Of a DNA stretch of 5,345 nt, positions 1-5,345 are shown piece by piece (the first letter of the stretch is position 1; every line of letters begins with the position of its first letter). The notes beneath the pieces are model-generated. The model did no database searches. It was not told the DNA's origin and saw only the letters and a list, made by a program, of their open reading frames with translations. A program made the translations under genes and the position numbers. This DNA comes from Marinagarivorans sp. UBA5870 (GTDB lineage: Bacteria > Pseudomonadota > Gammaproteobacteria > Pseudomonadales > Cellvibrionaceae). The DNA is taken from assembly GCA_002432555.1 (NCBI GenBank), contig DJFO01000096.1, forward strand, positions 1 through 5,345. The letters run 5' to 3'.

Positions 1-143
1 AGACGGTGTACGCCGCCGGACATCAAATCATTCATCAGATCGTACTTGCCGGCGACGGACTGAAAGATCTCCGCCACTTTGCCGGCTTTCTCTCCAGCCT
101 TCACCTTTTGAAAGCCAAAGTCGGTGTACTGGTCGTGGTCCAT
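1..143 (-). CDS. ubiE: Ubiquinone/menaquinone biosynthesis C-methyltransferase UbiE, N-terminal fragment (gene runs off the left edge)
   Basis: Only the first 47 codons are inside the window; the rest lies to the left. The N-terminus reads [14 protein letters not shown], then a segment with [20 protein letters not shown] and GGVHR. This matches the start of E. coli UbiE as I remember it (FGFQTV, then VFHSVASKYDVMNDLMS and GIHRLWK). The family is a class I SAM-dependent methyltransferase of the cytoplasm that C-methylates the benzoquinol ring in ubiquinone synthesis and demethylmenaquinol in menaquinone synthesis. The SAM-binding glycine motif would come just after the visible part. The ATG at 141-143 is preceded by a purine-rich AAAGGGGG (148-155 on this strand), a good ribosome binding site, which supports the start. 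In E. coli the gene leads a ubiE-ubiJ-ubiB cluster; whether that holds here cannot be seen. It is transcribed divergently from the gene at 242. The identification is firm despite the short fragment. Confidence 0.93.
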   Translation of the reverse strand, partial: MDHDQYTDFGFQKVKAGEKAGKVAEIFQSVAGKYDLMNDLMSGGVHR

Positions 144-169
144 GGGGCCCCCTTTCGCGGAAGTCGGCT

Positions 170-175
170 ATTGTA
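170..175 (-). promoter_or_regulatory. Candidate -10 element for ubiE
   Basis: On the minus strand the hexamer reads TACAAT, one mismatch from the sigma-70 -10 consensus. It sits about 27 bases upstream of the ubiE ATG, which would give a leader of roughly 20 nt. At 17-bp spacing the upstream hexamer is TACCCC, not a -35 match, so the promoter would be weak or activator-dependent. It is called from position and the -10 match only. Confidence 0.27.
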
Positions 176-186
176 CGGAGAAACCT

Positions 187-196
187 CCCCGCGGGG
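187..196. promoter_or_regulatory. GC-rich palindrome CCCCGCGGGG in the divergent promoter region
   Basis: This is a perfect 10-bp palindrome in the 98-bp region between ubiE and the plus-strand gene at 242. It lies between the two candidate -10 hexamers, so a protein bound here could affect both directions. Palindromes of this composition arise easily in GC-rich DNA and I do not recognise it as a named operator. It is recorded as a possible site only. Confidence 0.2.
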
Positions 197-208
197 TACG
201 CGCTGGAC

Positions 209-214
209 TAAAAT
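209..214 (+). promoter_or_regulatory. Candidate -10 element for the plus-strand operon
   Basis: TAAAAT, one mismatch from the -10 consensus, lies 27 bases upstream of the ATG at 242. It is one of the few AT-rich stretches in the region. No convincing -35 is seen 16-18 bp upstream; that stretch is the C-rich palindrome arm. It would serve the three-gene cluster 242-3432. Confidence 0.25.
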
Positions 215-241
215 CTTTGCGAACGACCGGAGAAATTCGCA

Positions 242-1105
242 ATGCTGCGTTGGGGACATGTTTGCTCGATTTCGGTGGTACTGACCCTGCTCGGTACCGC
301 CGCCAATGCCCAGGAAACGGGCGATGCGTGTCTGCCGCAGGCGCGCACTCCGCTGGAGCGGACCTATTGCAAGATCCTCGCGGCCGATCCCGCAGCGCCG
401 CTGCCGAGTCTGCAAGAGTTGCGCCGCAATCCAGAGAAAACCCAACGCCTGCTCTTGCGCCGTCCCGCTCAGCAGGCGGGGATTGAATTGCCGCCAGCAA
501 CCGGCGAACCGCCCGCCGCCAAAGCGGCTCGGCCCGCACCGGCCGCTGCGCGATCCAAACCGACCGGCGCGAGAGCGGAGGCGCCGCCACCCGCTCCGCC
601 CATTTTCGCCGGGTCCGGCGATCTGCTGCACTGCCAGCTGCAGGGCGCCAGTATTCAGTGCGCGAACGAAGACTTTCGCCTGCAGGGAAATCTGCCTAAT
701 AGCCGGCTCGCCCCGAACGCGCTGGCGGCGAACATACCTGTAACCTTCGGCGAATACACCGGCGGCCCGGCAGAGACTGCGCAAGTGATGGCCTACCTCT
801 CGGATACCTACCGGCGTTATATCGAAGCCATGTTGGGCATAGGTCTTGGCGCGGCCACTATGTCGTTCACCAAGTTTTATTACACATTTTTGGAGGCACA
901 GGCGAAAAAGAATCGATTCGGTGAGCGGCTGACGACCATGTTCGAGTTTTTAAAAAAGGACAAAAGCTCCATGGGGGTACAAACGCATTACAACGATGAA
1001 CTTCCCCAGAGCCTGGCCCAGTGCATGCGCTTGAGCGACGCGGTGGTGGTGTGTGATAACGTGCAGCAGAACTGGGTATATCAGAAATCCAAGCTCGACC
1101 CCTGA
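242..1105 (+). CDS. Secreted (probably periplasmic) six-cysteine protein of unknown function
   Basis: I do not recognise this 287-aa protein. It has a signal peptide: a short basic start (R3), a hydrophobic core at about residues 8-19 and a likely cleavage after ANA (residue 23). The mature protein has exactly six cysteines in three close pairs (C30/C43, C131/C140, C261/C271), which suggests three disulfides in the periplasm; that pairing is inference. Residues 30-83 form a charged N-terminal module ending in RRPAQQAGIELP. Residues 84-120 are a Pro/Ala-rich linker, and residues 125-287 form a second module. Residues 194-217 (IEAMLGIGLGAATMSF onward) are hydrophobic to amphipathic and could contact the membrane. 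The ATG has a GGAGA 8 bases upstream (229-233). It is the first gene of a tight cluster, with 21 bases to the RNA methyltransferase and ubiE divergent on the other side. Neither neighbour fixes its function. Confidence 0.85.
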   Translation: MLRWGHVCSISVVLTLLGTAANAQETGDACLPQARTPLERTYCKILAADPAAPLPSLQELRRNPEKTQRLLLRRPAQQAGIELPPATGEPPAAKAARPAPAAARSKPTGARAEAPPPAPPIFAGSGDLLHCQLQGASIQCANEDFRLQGNLPNSRLAPNALAANIPVTFGEYTGGPAETAQVMAYLSDTYRRYIEAMLGIGLGAATMSFTKFYYTFLEAQAKKNRFGERLTTMFEFLKKDKSSMGVQTHYNDELPQSLAQCMRLSDAVVVCDNVQQNWVYQKSKLDP

Positions 1106-1126
1106 GGCTGGCACCGGCGAAGGCAC

Positions 1127-1690
1127 ATGATCGATTCACAACAACTCCAACACCGGGACCACCGGCCCGCGGCCGCGCGGTTTCCCCTGCGCCTGCTCGC
1201 CCAGGACATCATCGATCCCCTAAATGTCGGCAGCCTGTTTCGCCTCGCGGACGCCTTGGGCGTCGAGCATATTCACCTCACCGGAACCTCCGTCAGACCC
1301 CCGCACGGCAAACTGCGCAAAGCGGCGCGGGCCACCGAACAATACGTGCCCTGGTCCTATAGCGCAGACTCGCTCGCGGTGGTCAATGCTCTAAAAGCGC
1401 AAGGTTATTGGGTGGTGGCACTCGAGTTGACCCGCAAAAGCATCGATGTACGCACTTTGATCGTTCCACCGGAATGCAAGATTCTTTTGTTGCTGGGTGC
1501 CGAAAAGGATGGGCTGAGCGAGCCGATGCTTGAGCAATCGGCGCAGACCGTGCATATTCCGATGCGCGGCATCAATTCCTCTATGAACGTTGCCGTGGCC
1601 TGCGCCCTTGCTGTTTTCGAGTTGACGAAAAAATTGGGCCAGGATTCCGGCGCCGGCGGGTGCGCCATCCACCACTGTCGGATGACGTAA
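1127..1690 (+). CDS. TrmH/SpoU-family RNA 2'-O-ribose methyltransferase
   Basis: This 187-aa protein carries the three SpoU (SPOUT class IV) motifs in order. Motif 1 is [16 protein letters not shown] (residues 30-45), with N33 and the catalytic-type Arg R39. Motif 2 is [16 protein letters not shown] (120-135), with E126. Motif 3 is [18 protein letters not shown] (144-161), with N154. Such enzymes form a trefoil-knot dimer, bind SAM in the knot and methylate a ribose 2'-OH in tRNA or rRNA in the cytoplasm. There is no added N-terminal RNA-binding domain as in RlmB, so this is a minimal form and I cannot assign its target nucleotide. After the knot helix (about residue 170) there is an unmatched tail of about 16 residues with two cysteines. 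The start is ATG 1127, with AAGG only 3 bases upstream, so initiation may be weak or coupled to the preceding gene. It lies 21 bases after the upstream stop and 8 bases before the NhaP2 start. Confidence 0.93.
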   Translation: MIDSQQLQHRDHRPAAARFPLRLLAQDIIDPLNVGSLFRLADALGVEHIHLTGTSVRPPHGKLRKAARATEQYVPWSYSADSLAVVNALKAQGYWVVALELTRKSIDVRTLIVPPECKILLLLGAEKDGLSEPMLEQSAQTVHIPMRGINSSMNVAVACALAVFELTKKLGQDSGAGGCAIHHCRMT

Positions 1691-1693
1691 GGG
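1689..1693 (+). promoter_or_regulatory. Ribosome binding site that decides the nhaP2 start (TTG)
   Basis: AAGGG lies 5 bases before the TTG at 1699 and shares two bases with the TAA stop of the methyltransferase gene (1688-1690). A ribosome ending the upstream gene would be placed for re-initiation, so translational coupling is likely. The alternative start, GTG at 1660, has only a weak GGCG-type sequence upstream. It would also add 13 residues not present in E. coli CvrA. Confidence 0.6.
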
Positions 1694-1698
1694 CTTTC

Positions 1699-3432
1699 TT
1701 GGACGCAGGCACAATCAATAATCTTCTTCTGCTCGGCGCCGTGCTGGTCGCCGTCAGCATACTCGTCAGCAGTTTTTCCTCTCGTTTAGGTATTCCGATT
1801 TTGGTCGTTTTCCTCGCGGTCGGCATGCTCGCGGGGGTCGATGGAATCGGCCGCATCGCCTTTGATGACTACCATGCAGCTTATCTGGTGAGCAACTTGG
1901 CCCTAGCGATTATCCTGCTCGATGGCGGCATGCGCACCCGGGCGGCCAGCTTCCGGGTGGCCCTTTGGCCGGCGCTCTCCTTGGCGACGGTCGGCGTGCT
2001 GATCACCGCCGGCCTAACCGGCCTGCTCGCCGTCCAACTCTTCGACTTGCCGTGGATCCAAGGGCTGCTGATCGGGGCCATAGTCGGGTCCACCGACGCC
2101 GCGGCCGTGTTTTCGCTGCTCGGGGGACGCGGTTTGAACGAGCGGGTAAGTTCTACCCTGGAAATAGAATCGGGCAGCAACGACCCCATGGCCATGTTTT
2201 TGACGATTGCTCTGATCGACATGATTGCGGCCGGGGAGACCAGTTTCGGCTGGCGATTTTTCCTGCAGTTTTTGCAGCAATTCGGTTTGGGCGGCCTGCT
2301 CGGTTTGAGCGGCGGCTGGCTCCTGCTGCGCTTGATCAACAAGATAGAACTGGCGGAAGGACTCTATCCGTTGCTGGCCGTGGCCGGCGGCCTCTTCATC
2401 TACGCTGGAACGCACGCGCTCGGCGGCAGTGGAATTCTTGCGATTTACCTGTGCGGTGTCCTGCTCGGCAATCGTCCGATCCGCAATCGTTACGGCGTGC
2501 TGCATATGTTTGACGGTTTAGCCTGGCTGAGTCAGATCGGCATGTTCCTGGTGCTCGGTCTGCTGGTAACGCCGAGCCAATTGCTGCCGATCGCCCTGCC
2601 GTCCTTGGCGCTTACCCTGTGGATGATTTGGGTCGCCCGTCCGCTGTCGGTGCTGATAGGTCTGCTCCCTTTCTCCTTTAACTGGCGCGAGCGCGCGTTT
2701 ATTGCCTGGGTCGGCTTGCGCGGGGCCGTGCCGATCATTCTGGCCGTATTTCCGATGATGGCCGGCTTGGAGAACGCTCAATTGTTTTTCAACGTGGCAT
2801 TTTTTGTGGTGCTTATTTCCCTGCTTTTCCAGGGCACCACTTTAACCTTCGCCGCGCGCTGGGCGGACGTGGTAGTGCCGTCGGTACCTTCCCCAATCCA
2901 CCGCACCGGTATTGGCGTCGACCCGACGAGTCGGTGGGAGCTTTTCATCTATCGCCTCGGGGCGGAAAAATGGTGCATCGGAGCGACCCTGCGGGAATTG
3001 CACATGCCGGAAGGTACTCGCATAGCGGCGCTGTTCCGCGCGAAACAGCTTCTGCATCCGAGCGGCAGCACTCGGTTAATGGCGGGCGACATTCTCTGCG
3101 TAGTCGGTCACGAAAGTGATCTGCCGGCGTTGGGCAAGCTGTTCAGCGTCGCCCCCAAACGCACCCCGGACTTGCGATTTTTTGGCGATTTTATTCTGCG
3201 GGGCGATGTGGAACTGCGGGACCTGGCGGCACTTTACGGGCTCGACCTGCGCGACCAGGACGAACACCAGACTTTGGGCGCTTTTATGGCACAGCGCACA
3301 GGTGGAAAGCCCGTGGTCGGCGACCATGTGGAATGGAGTCACCTTATTTGGACCGTAGCGGAACTCGACGGCAACCAAGTGCTGAAGGTGGGTGTCAAAC
3401 CGGCGGCGGTAAAGCTCGAAAAAACCGCATGA
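1699..3432 (+). CDS. nhaP2: K+/H+ antiporter NhaP2 (CPA1 family), with TrkA-C and transporter-associated C-terminal domains
   Basis: This inner-membrane cation/proton antiporter of 577 aa closely follows E. coli CvrA/NhaP2 as I recall it. Shared blocks include [54 protein letters not shown] and [20 protein letters not shown]. Residues 1 to about 385 form the membrane domain of roughly 12 helices. T132-D133 and N161-D162 are the conserved CPA1 residues around the ion site. Residues 417-485 (start GAEKWCIGA) form a TrkA-C/RCK-C ligand-binding domain. Residues 494-570 (start [10 protein letters not shown]) form a CorC/HlyC-type transporter-associated domain. Known members exchange K+ (also Na+ or Rb+) for H+ and help in K+ and osmotic stress. 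I chose TTG 1699 because it gives [17 protein letters not shown], which aligns with the E. coli start MDATTIISLFILGSILV, and because it has an AAGGG five bases upstream. A GTG at 1660 would add 13 residues and overlap the upstream gene. It is probably the last gene of the operon. Confidence 0.95.
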   Translation: MDAGTINNLLLLGAVLVAVSILVSSFSSRLGIPILVVFLAVGMLAGVDGIGRIAFDDYHAAYLVSNLALAIILLDGGMRTRAASFRVALWPALSLATVGVLITAGLTGLLAVQLFDLPWIQGLLIGAIVGSTDAAAVFSLLGGRGLNERVSSTLEIESGSNDPMAMFLTIALIDMIAAGETSFGWRFFLQFLQQFGLGGLLGLSGGWLLLRLINKIELAEGLYPLLAVAGGLFIYAGTHALGGSGILAIYLCGVLLGNRPIRNRYGVLHMFDGLAWLSQIGMFLVLGLLVTPSQLLPIALPSLALTLWMIWVARPLSVLIGLLPFSFNWRERAFIAWVGLRGAVPIILAVFPMMAGLENAQLFFNVAFFVVLISLLFQGTTLTFAARWADVVVPSVPSPIHRTGIGVDPTSRWELFIYRLGAEKWCIGATLRELHMPEGTRIAALFRAKQLLHPSGSTRLMAGDILCVVGHESDLPALGKLFSVAPKRTPDLRFFGDFILRGDVELRDLAALYGLDLRDQDEHQTLGAFMAQRTGGKPVVGDHVEWSHLIWTVAELDGNQVLKVGVKPAAVKLEKTA

Positions 3433-3470
3433 GGGCGATCGGGTCGATGCCTCACCCGCGCCGCCCGCTT
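3433..3470 (+). other. Imperfect GC-rich hairpin after nhaP2
   Basis: GGGCG (3433-3437) can pair with CGCCC (3462-3466), and inside it GGGT (3441-3444) with ACCC (3454-3457), leaving a 9-base loop. It begins directly after the nhaP2 stop. No T-run follows, so it is not a standard intrinsic terminator. It could protect the 3' end or act together with the C-rich repeat that follows. Confidence 0.25.
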
Positions 3471-3560
3471 GACCCACTCAACTGTCGACCCACTCGACTG
3501 TCGACCTACCCAACTATCGACCTACTCAACTATCGACCTACTCAACTATCGACCCACAAC
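3471..3560 (+). repeat. 16-bp direct tandem repeat, five full copies plus a 10-base partial
   Basis: The units start at 3471, 3487, 3503, 3519 and 3535, with a degenerate partial at 3551-3560. The consensus is GACCYACTCAACTRTC. Units 4 and 5 are identical. Units 1 and 2 have the GTC ending, which creates GTCGAC at their downstream junctions, and unit 3 has one extra T-to-C change. The array fills the space between the nhaP2 stop and the ribosome binding site of the 3578 gene. The plus strand has 38 C and 9 G over 90 bases, a strong strand bias. There are no spacers, so it is not a CRISPR. It could be a slippage-prone tandem repeat, a protein-binding array, or a C-rich unstructured leader used by Rho; these roles are inference. 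Confidence 0.93.
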
Positions 3561-3577
3561 TTAAGGATCCCGTATCT

Positions 3578-3982
3578 ATGCAACCACTGATTCTTTTTTT
3601 GGCCCTGGCTTTCGCGTTGTTTTCCCCTTTTGTTGCCGCCGAGGACACGGTGCTGATGATCGACCAGACCCTCGAGAAAGAAACCCAGCTGGCATTCCCC
3701 AACGATAATAATATTCAACCCAAAGCCGGCGATTTTAAAGTGATGAATAAGGTTCCCATGAGCAGCGAAAGTGGCGATCGGTGGGCCATAGTCACGGTGA
3801 AAAATCCCTCGTCGGGCAGCCGGATTTTTGAAAGCAGCTATTTGATCGGGCTTTTTGCAGACGGTGAACGCCGTCCACCGCTAGAACACAAGGTGACCGT
3901 GGAGGGCGGCGAAACCGTCTCCCTGACCCTCGCTTTCGGCCGGCACAAATTCCCCTTGCTCGACGTGATAGCGCGGGATTAA
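3578..3982 (+). CDS. Small secreted protein of unknown function
   Basis: This is a 134-aa protein that I do not recognise. Residues 1-21 form a clear signal peptide: a long hydrophobic stretch LILFLALAFALFSPFV, then probable cleavage VAA|ED. There is no lipobox cysteine and no cysteine anywhere, so it is probably a soluble periplasmic protein of about 113 residues. The mature part looks mostly beta, with alternating hydrophobic strands such as WAIVTVKNPSSGSRIFESSY and VEGGETVSLTLAF. This resembles small immunoglobulin-like extracytoplasmic domains, but that is only an impression from strand pattern. The ATG at 3578 follows AAGGA (3563-3567) with 10 bases between, and the 16-bp repeat ends directly upstream. 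It converges with the halogenase-family gene, whose stop is 84 bases away. Codon use and the signal peptide support a real gene. Confidence 0.8.
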   Translation: MQPLILFLALAFALFSPFVAAEDTVLMIDQTLEKETQLAFPNDNNIQPKAGDFKVMNKVPMSSESGDRWAIVTVKNPSSGSRIFESSYLIGLFADGERRPPLEHKVTVEGGETVSLTLAFGRHKFPLLDVIARD

Positions 3983-4014
3983 TTCCAGGCCGTCCAGGCG
4001 TCGCTCGGCGGAAT
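3982..4014 (+). terminator. Weak hairpin after the 3578 gene, possible terminator
   Basis: ATTCC (3982-3986) and GCCG (3989-3992) can pair with CGGC (4006-4009) and GGAAT (4010-4014). This gives a nine-pair stem with a two-base bulge and a 13-base loop. No T-tract follows (CCAATAAGAC), so it is at best a poor intrinsic terminator. Its position right at the stop codon in a convergent gap is the main reason to list it. Confidence 0.22.
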
Positions 4015-4021
4015 CCAATAA

Positions 4022-4041
4022 GACAACCGGGTTCTGTTGCC
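4022..4041 (-). terminator. Possible weak terminator for the halogenase-family gene
   Basis: Read on the minus strand, GGCAAC pairs with GTTGTC (six pairs, one G-T wobble) around an 8-base loop, followed by TTATT. It lies 25 bases past the TAG at 4067-4069. The stem is short and the T-run is broken, so efficiency would be low. Confidence 0.25.
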
Positions 4042-4066
4042 GGGGGCTCGACCGACGGAGAAGCGC

Positions 4067-5345
4067 CTACTCCGTGACTCCCAGCTCCACCCCGAGCTCT
4101 CGTCGGAGAAATTCCGCGTGGGACGGCAGCCTAACAACGGCCGCCTGAATGCTGGAGCGGATCGCGGTCAGTTCGCGCTCGACCGCGTCCGCGGGAAATT
4201 CATCGACCGCAGGGTGGTAATAGTCGGCGGTGAGCTCAAATCCGGCAAACATCGCCAGCCAACTGTTGGCCTGGAAAAAATCGAGATCGTCCAGGGGAAC
4301 TCGGCCTGTATAGCGAAAAGTTTCGACGCGTTCCAACAGGGAATCGGGCACTGCCATGCTCCTGCAATCCGCCCAGAAGTTCTCTTGCGGCCGACGGTTT
4401 CCCCAATAATGGAGGATCAAAAAATCGCGCAGGCGCTCCTGCCTTGCGCGCAACTGTCGGTTGACGAGCCGGGCGAGAAACGGATTGCAATCCGCGGTCG
4501 GGAAATGCTTGAGAAAAATTTCTAAACTCGACTGAATCATATAAATACCGGTGGATTCGAGCGGTTCCAAAAACCCGCTCGCCAGGCCGACACTGAAGAC
4601 GTTTTTGCACCACGCCTGCCTGCGGATTCCCGTGGTGAAACGGATCAGCTGGGGTTCCGCCAATGCCTCGCCCGGCAGATTACCGAGCAAGTCCGCCACC
4701 GCGTCGTCTGCAGCCAAGTGCGAGCTCGCGAAAACATATCCATTCCCGGTGCGCTGCTGCAGGGGAATACGCCATTGCCAACCGGCGGCCCGGGCGCGGC
4801 ATAAGGTATAGGGCGCCGGTAACGCGGCGTCCGTCGACGGCACGGCAACGGCTGTGTCGCAGGGCAACCACCGACCCCAATCCTCATAGTCGACGCCGAG
4901 CGCGTCACCGATCAGCAGACCGCGAAAGCCAGAACAGTCCAAAAAGAAATCTGCCGTCAGGGTTGCGCCACTTTCCAAATGCAAGGTGCGGACGAAACCC
5001 GTGTCCGGCTTTTTTTGCACACCGGAGACCCGCCCTTCGACCCGCACCACACCAAGATTTTGCGCCAGATCAGCAAGGTATTGAGCGAAGAGCGCGGCAT
5101 CAAAATGAAACGCATAATTAAAGCTGGATAACTCCACGTCATTGTGGGGCTTGGGCAGAGCGAAACGCTCCTGCAGCGCCATTTGGCTCGCGAGACAGTA
5201 GTGGTCGAGTTCGGCCGCTTTACCCGCACGTTTCATTTTGGTCCAAAAATGCTGAAAGGGTAAACGCGCGATGCGCGCCCCATAACCGGCGAAGGGATGA
5301 AAAAAGTTCGCGTCGGGTGCCCGCCAGCCGGCGAACTGGATGCCC
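4067..5345 (-). CDS. Flavin-dependent tryptophan halogenase-family protein, C-terminal 425 residues (runs off the right edge)
   Basis: The reading frame stays open to the window end, so the ATG at 5234-5236 is internal. The upstream residues (FAGWRAPDANFFHPFAGYG) are typical of the family. About 80-100 N-terminal residues are missing, including the FAD-binding GxGxxG and the catalytic lysine (K79 in PrnA). Visible family motifs are DCSGFRGLLI (coding 4910-4939), the diagnostic WxWxIP as GWQWRIPL (core 4763-4780), and FLEPLESTGIY. In the last, E (4556-4558) matches PrnA catalytic E346 and the following STG matches its chloride site. The C-terminus ends in a usual LPSHAEFL motif. Known members use FADH2, O2 and halide to make HOX and halogenate indoles. 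The segment PLDDLDFFQANSWLAMFAGF is short where PrnA has a long substrate lid with its tryptophan-contacting aromatics. The substrate may therefore not be free tryptophan. Many relatives sit beside TonB-dependent receptor genes; that flank is outside the window. Confidence 0.9.
   Translation of the reverse strand, partial: GIQFAGWRAPDANFFHPFAGYGARIARLPFQHFWTKMKRAGKAAELDHYCLASQMALQERFALPKPHNDVELSSFNYAFHFDAALFAQYLADLAQNLGVVRVEGRVSGVQKKPDTGFVRTLHLESGATLTADFFLDCSGFRGLLIGDALGVDYEDWGRWLPCDTAVAVPSTDAALPAPYTLCRARAAGWQWRIPLQQRTGNGYVFASSHLAADDAVADLLGNLPGEALAEPQLIRFTTGIRRQAWCKNVFSVGLASGFLEPLESTGIYMIQSSLEIFLKHFPTADCNPFLARLVNRQLRARQERLRDFLILHYWGNRRPQENFWADCRSMAVPDSLLERVETFRYTGRVPLDDLDFFQANSWLAMFAGFELTADYYHPAVDEFPADAVERELTAIRSSIQAAVVRLPSHAEFLRRELGVELGVTE

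Noticed and set aside
101..784. Long open frame of 227 codons on the minus strand
   Set aside because: It lies antisense to the signal-peptide protein at 242-1105 and to ubiE's start. Its translation is Arg/Gly-rich without any family motif, which is typical of a shadow frame in GC-rich DNA.
1660..1698. GTG 1660 as the nhaP2 start
   Set aside because: It would add 13 residues absent from E. coli CvrA and has a poor ribosome binding site. TTG 1699 fits both alignment and spacing better.
1965..2513. Open frame of 182 codons, plus strand, inside nhaP2
   Set aside because: It is a +1-type shadow of the antiporter gene. It is Arg-rich and has no membrane helices or known motifs.
3469..3474. TTGACC as a -35 box for the gene at 3578
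   Set aside because: It matches the -35 consensus at five of six bases, but nothing like a -10 lies 16-18 bp downstream, and most of the hexamer is simply the start of repeat unit 1.
3471..3560. Tandem repeat as a CRISPR array
   Set aside because: The units are 16 bp and directly abutting, with no spacers, and there are no cas genes nearby.
4037..4525. Open frame of 162 codons on the plus strand
   Set aside because: It is antisense to the halogenase-family gene, whose motifs are unmistakable. The product shows no domain or signal.
5234..5236. ATG as the start of the halogenase-family gene
   Set aside because: The frame continues upstream to the window end with family-typical residues (GWRAPDANFFHPF). 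The protein would also lack its FAD-binding domain if it began here.

Overview
The window looks like chromosomal DNA of a GC-rich gammaproteobacterium, probably a marine or environmental lineage. The E. coli-like UbiE N-terminus and a cation antiporter that is nearly collinear with E. coli CvrA/NhaP2 (577 aa here, about 578 there) point to this class. A flavin-dependent halogenase-family gene of the kind often found in environmental Gammaproteobacteria supports it. The lineage below class level is inference.

Layout. Bases 1-143 (minus) hold the 5' end of ubiE (quinone C-methyltransferase), cut by the window edge. A 98-bp divergent promoter region (144-241) separates it from a plus-strand cluster. 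That cluster is a secreted, six-cysteine protein of unknown function (242-1105), a minimal SpoU/TrmH-type RNA 2'-O-methyltransferase (1127-1690), and the K+/H+ antiporter NhaP2 (1699-3432). The three genes are separated by only 21 and 8 bases, so they are probably one operon. NhaP2 most likely starts at a TTG whose ribosome binding site overlaps the methyltransferase stop codon.

Bases 3433-3577 are intergenic and contain a 16-bp tandem repeat, five full copies plus a partial one. It is C-rich and G-poor on the transcript strand and lies just upstream of a small secreted protein of unknown function (3578-3982). A short convergent intergenic region (3983-4066) follows. The rest of the window (4067-5345, minus) is the C-terminal 425 residues of a flavin-dependent halogenase-family protein whose N-terminus lies beyond the right edge.

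The left part is ordinary core metabolism (quinone synthesis, RNA modification, cation homeostasis). The right part has a more accessory character. The least explained items are the tandem repeat, the two secreted unknowns, and the halogenase-like protein. That protein keeps the family's catalytic motifs but seems to lack the substrate-binding lid of true free-tryptophan halogenases. I see no RNA genes, CRISPR arrays, insertion sequences or phage genes.
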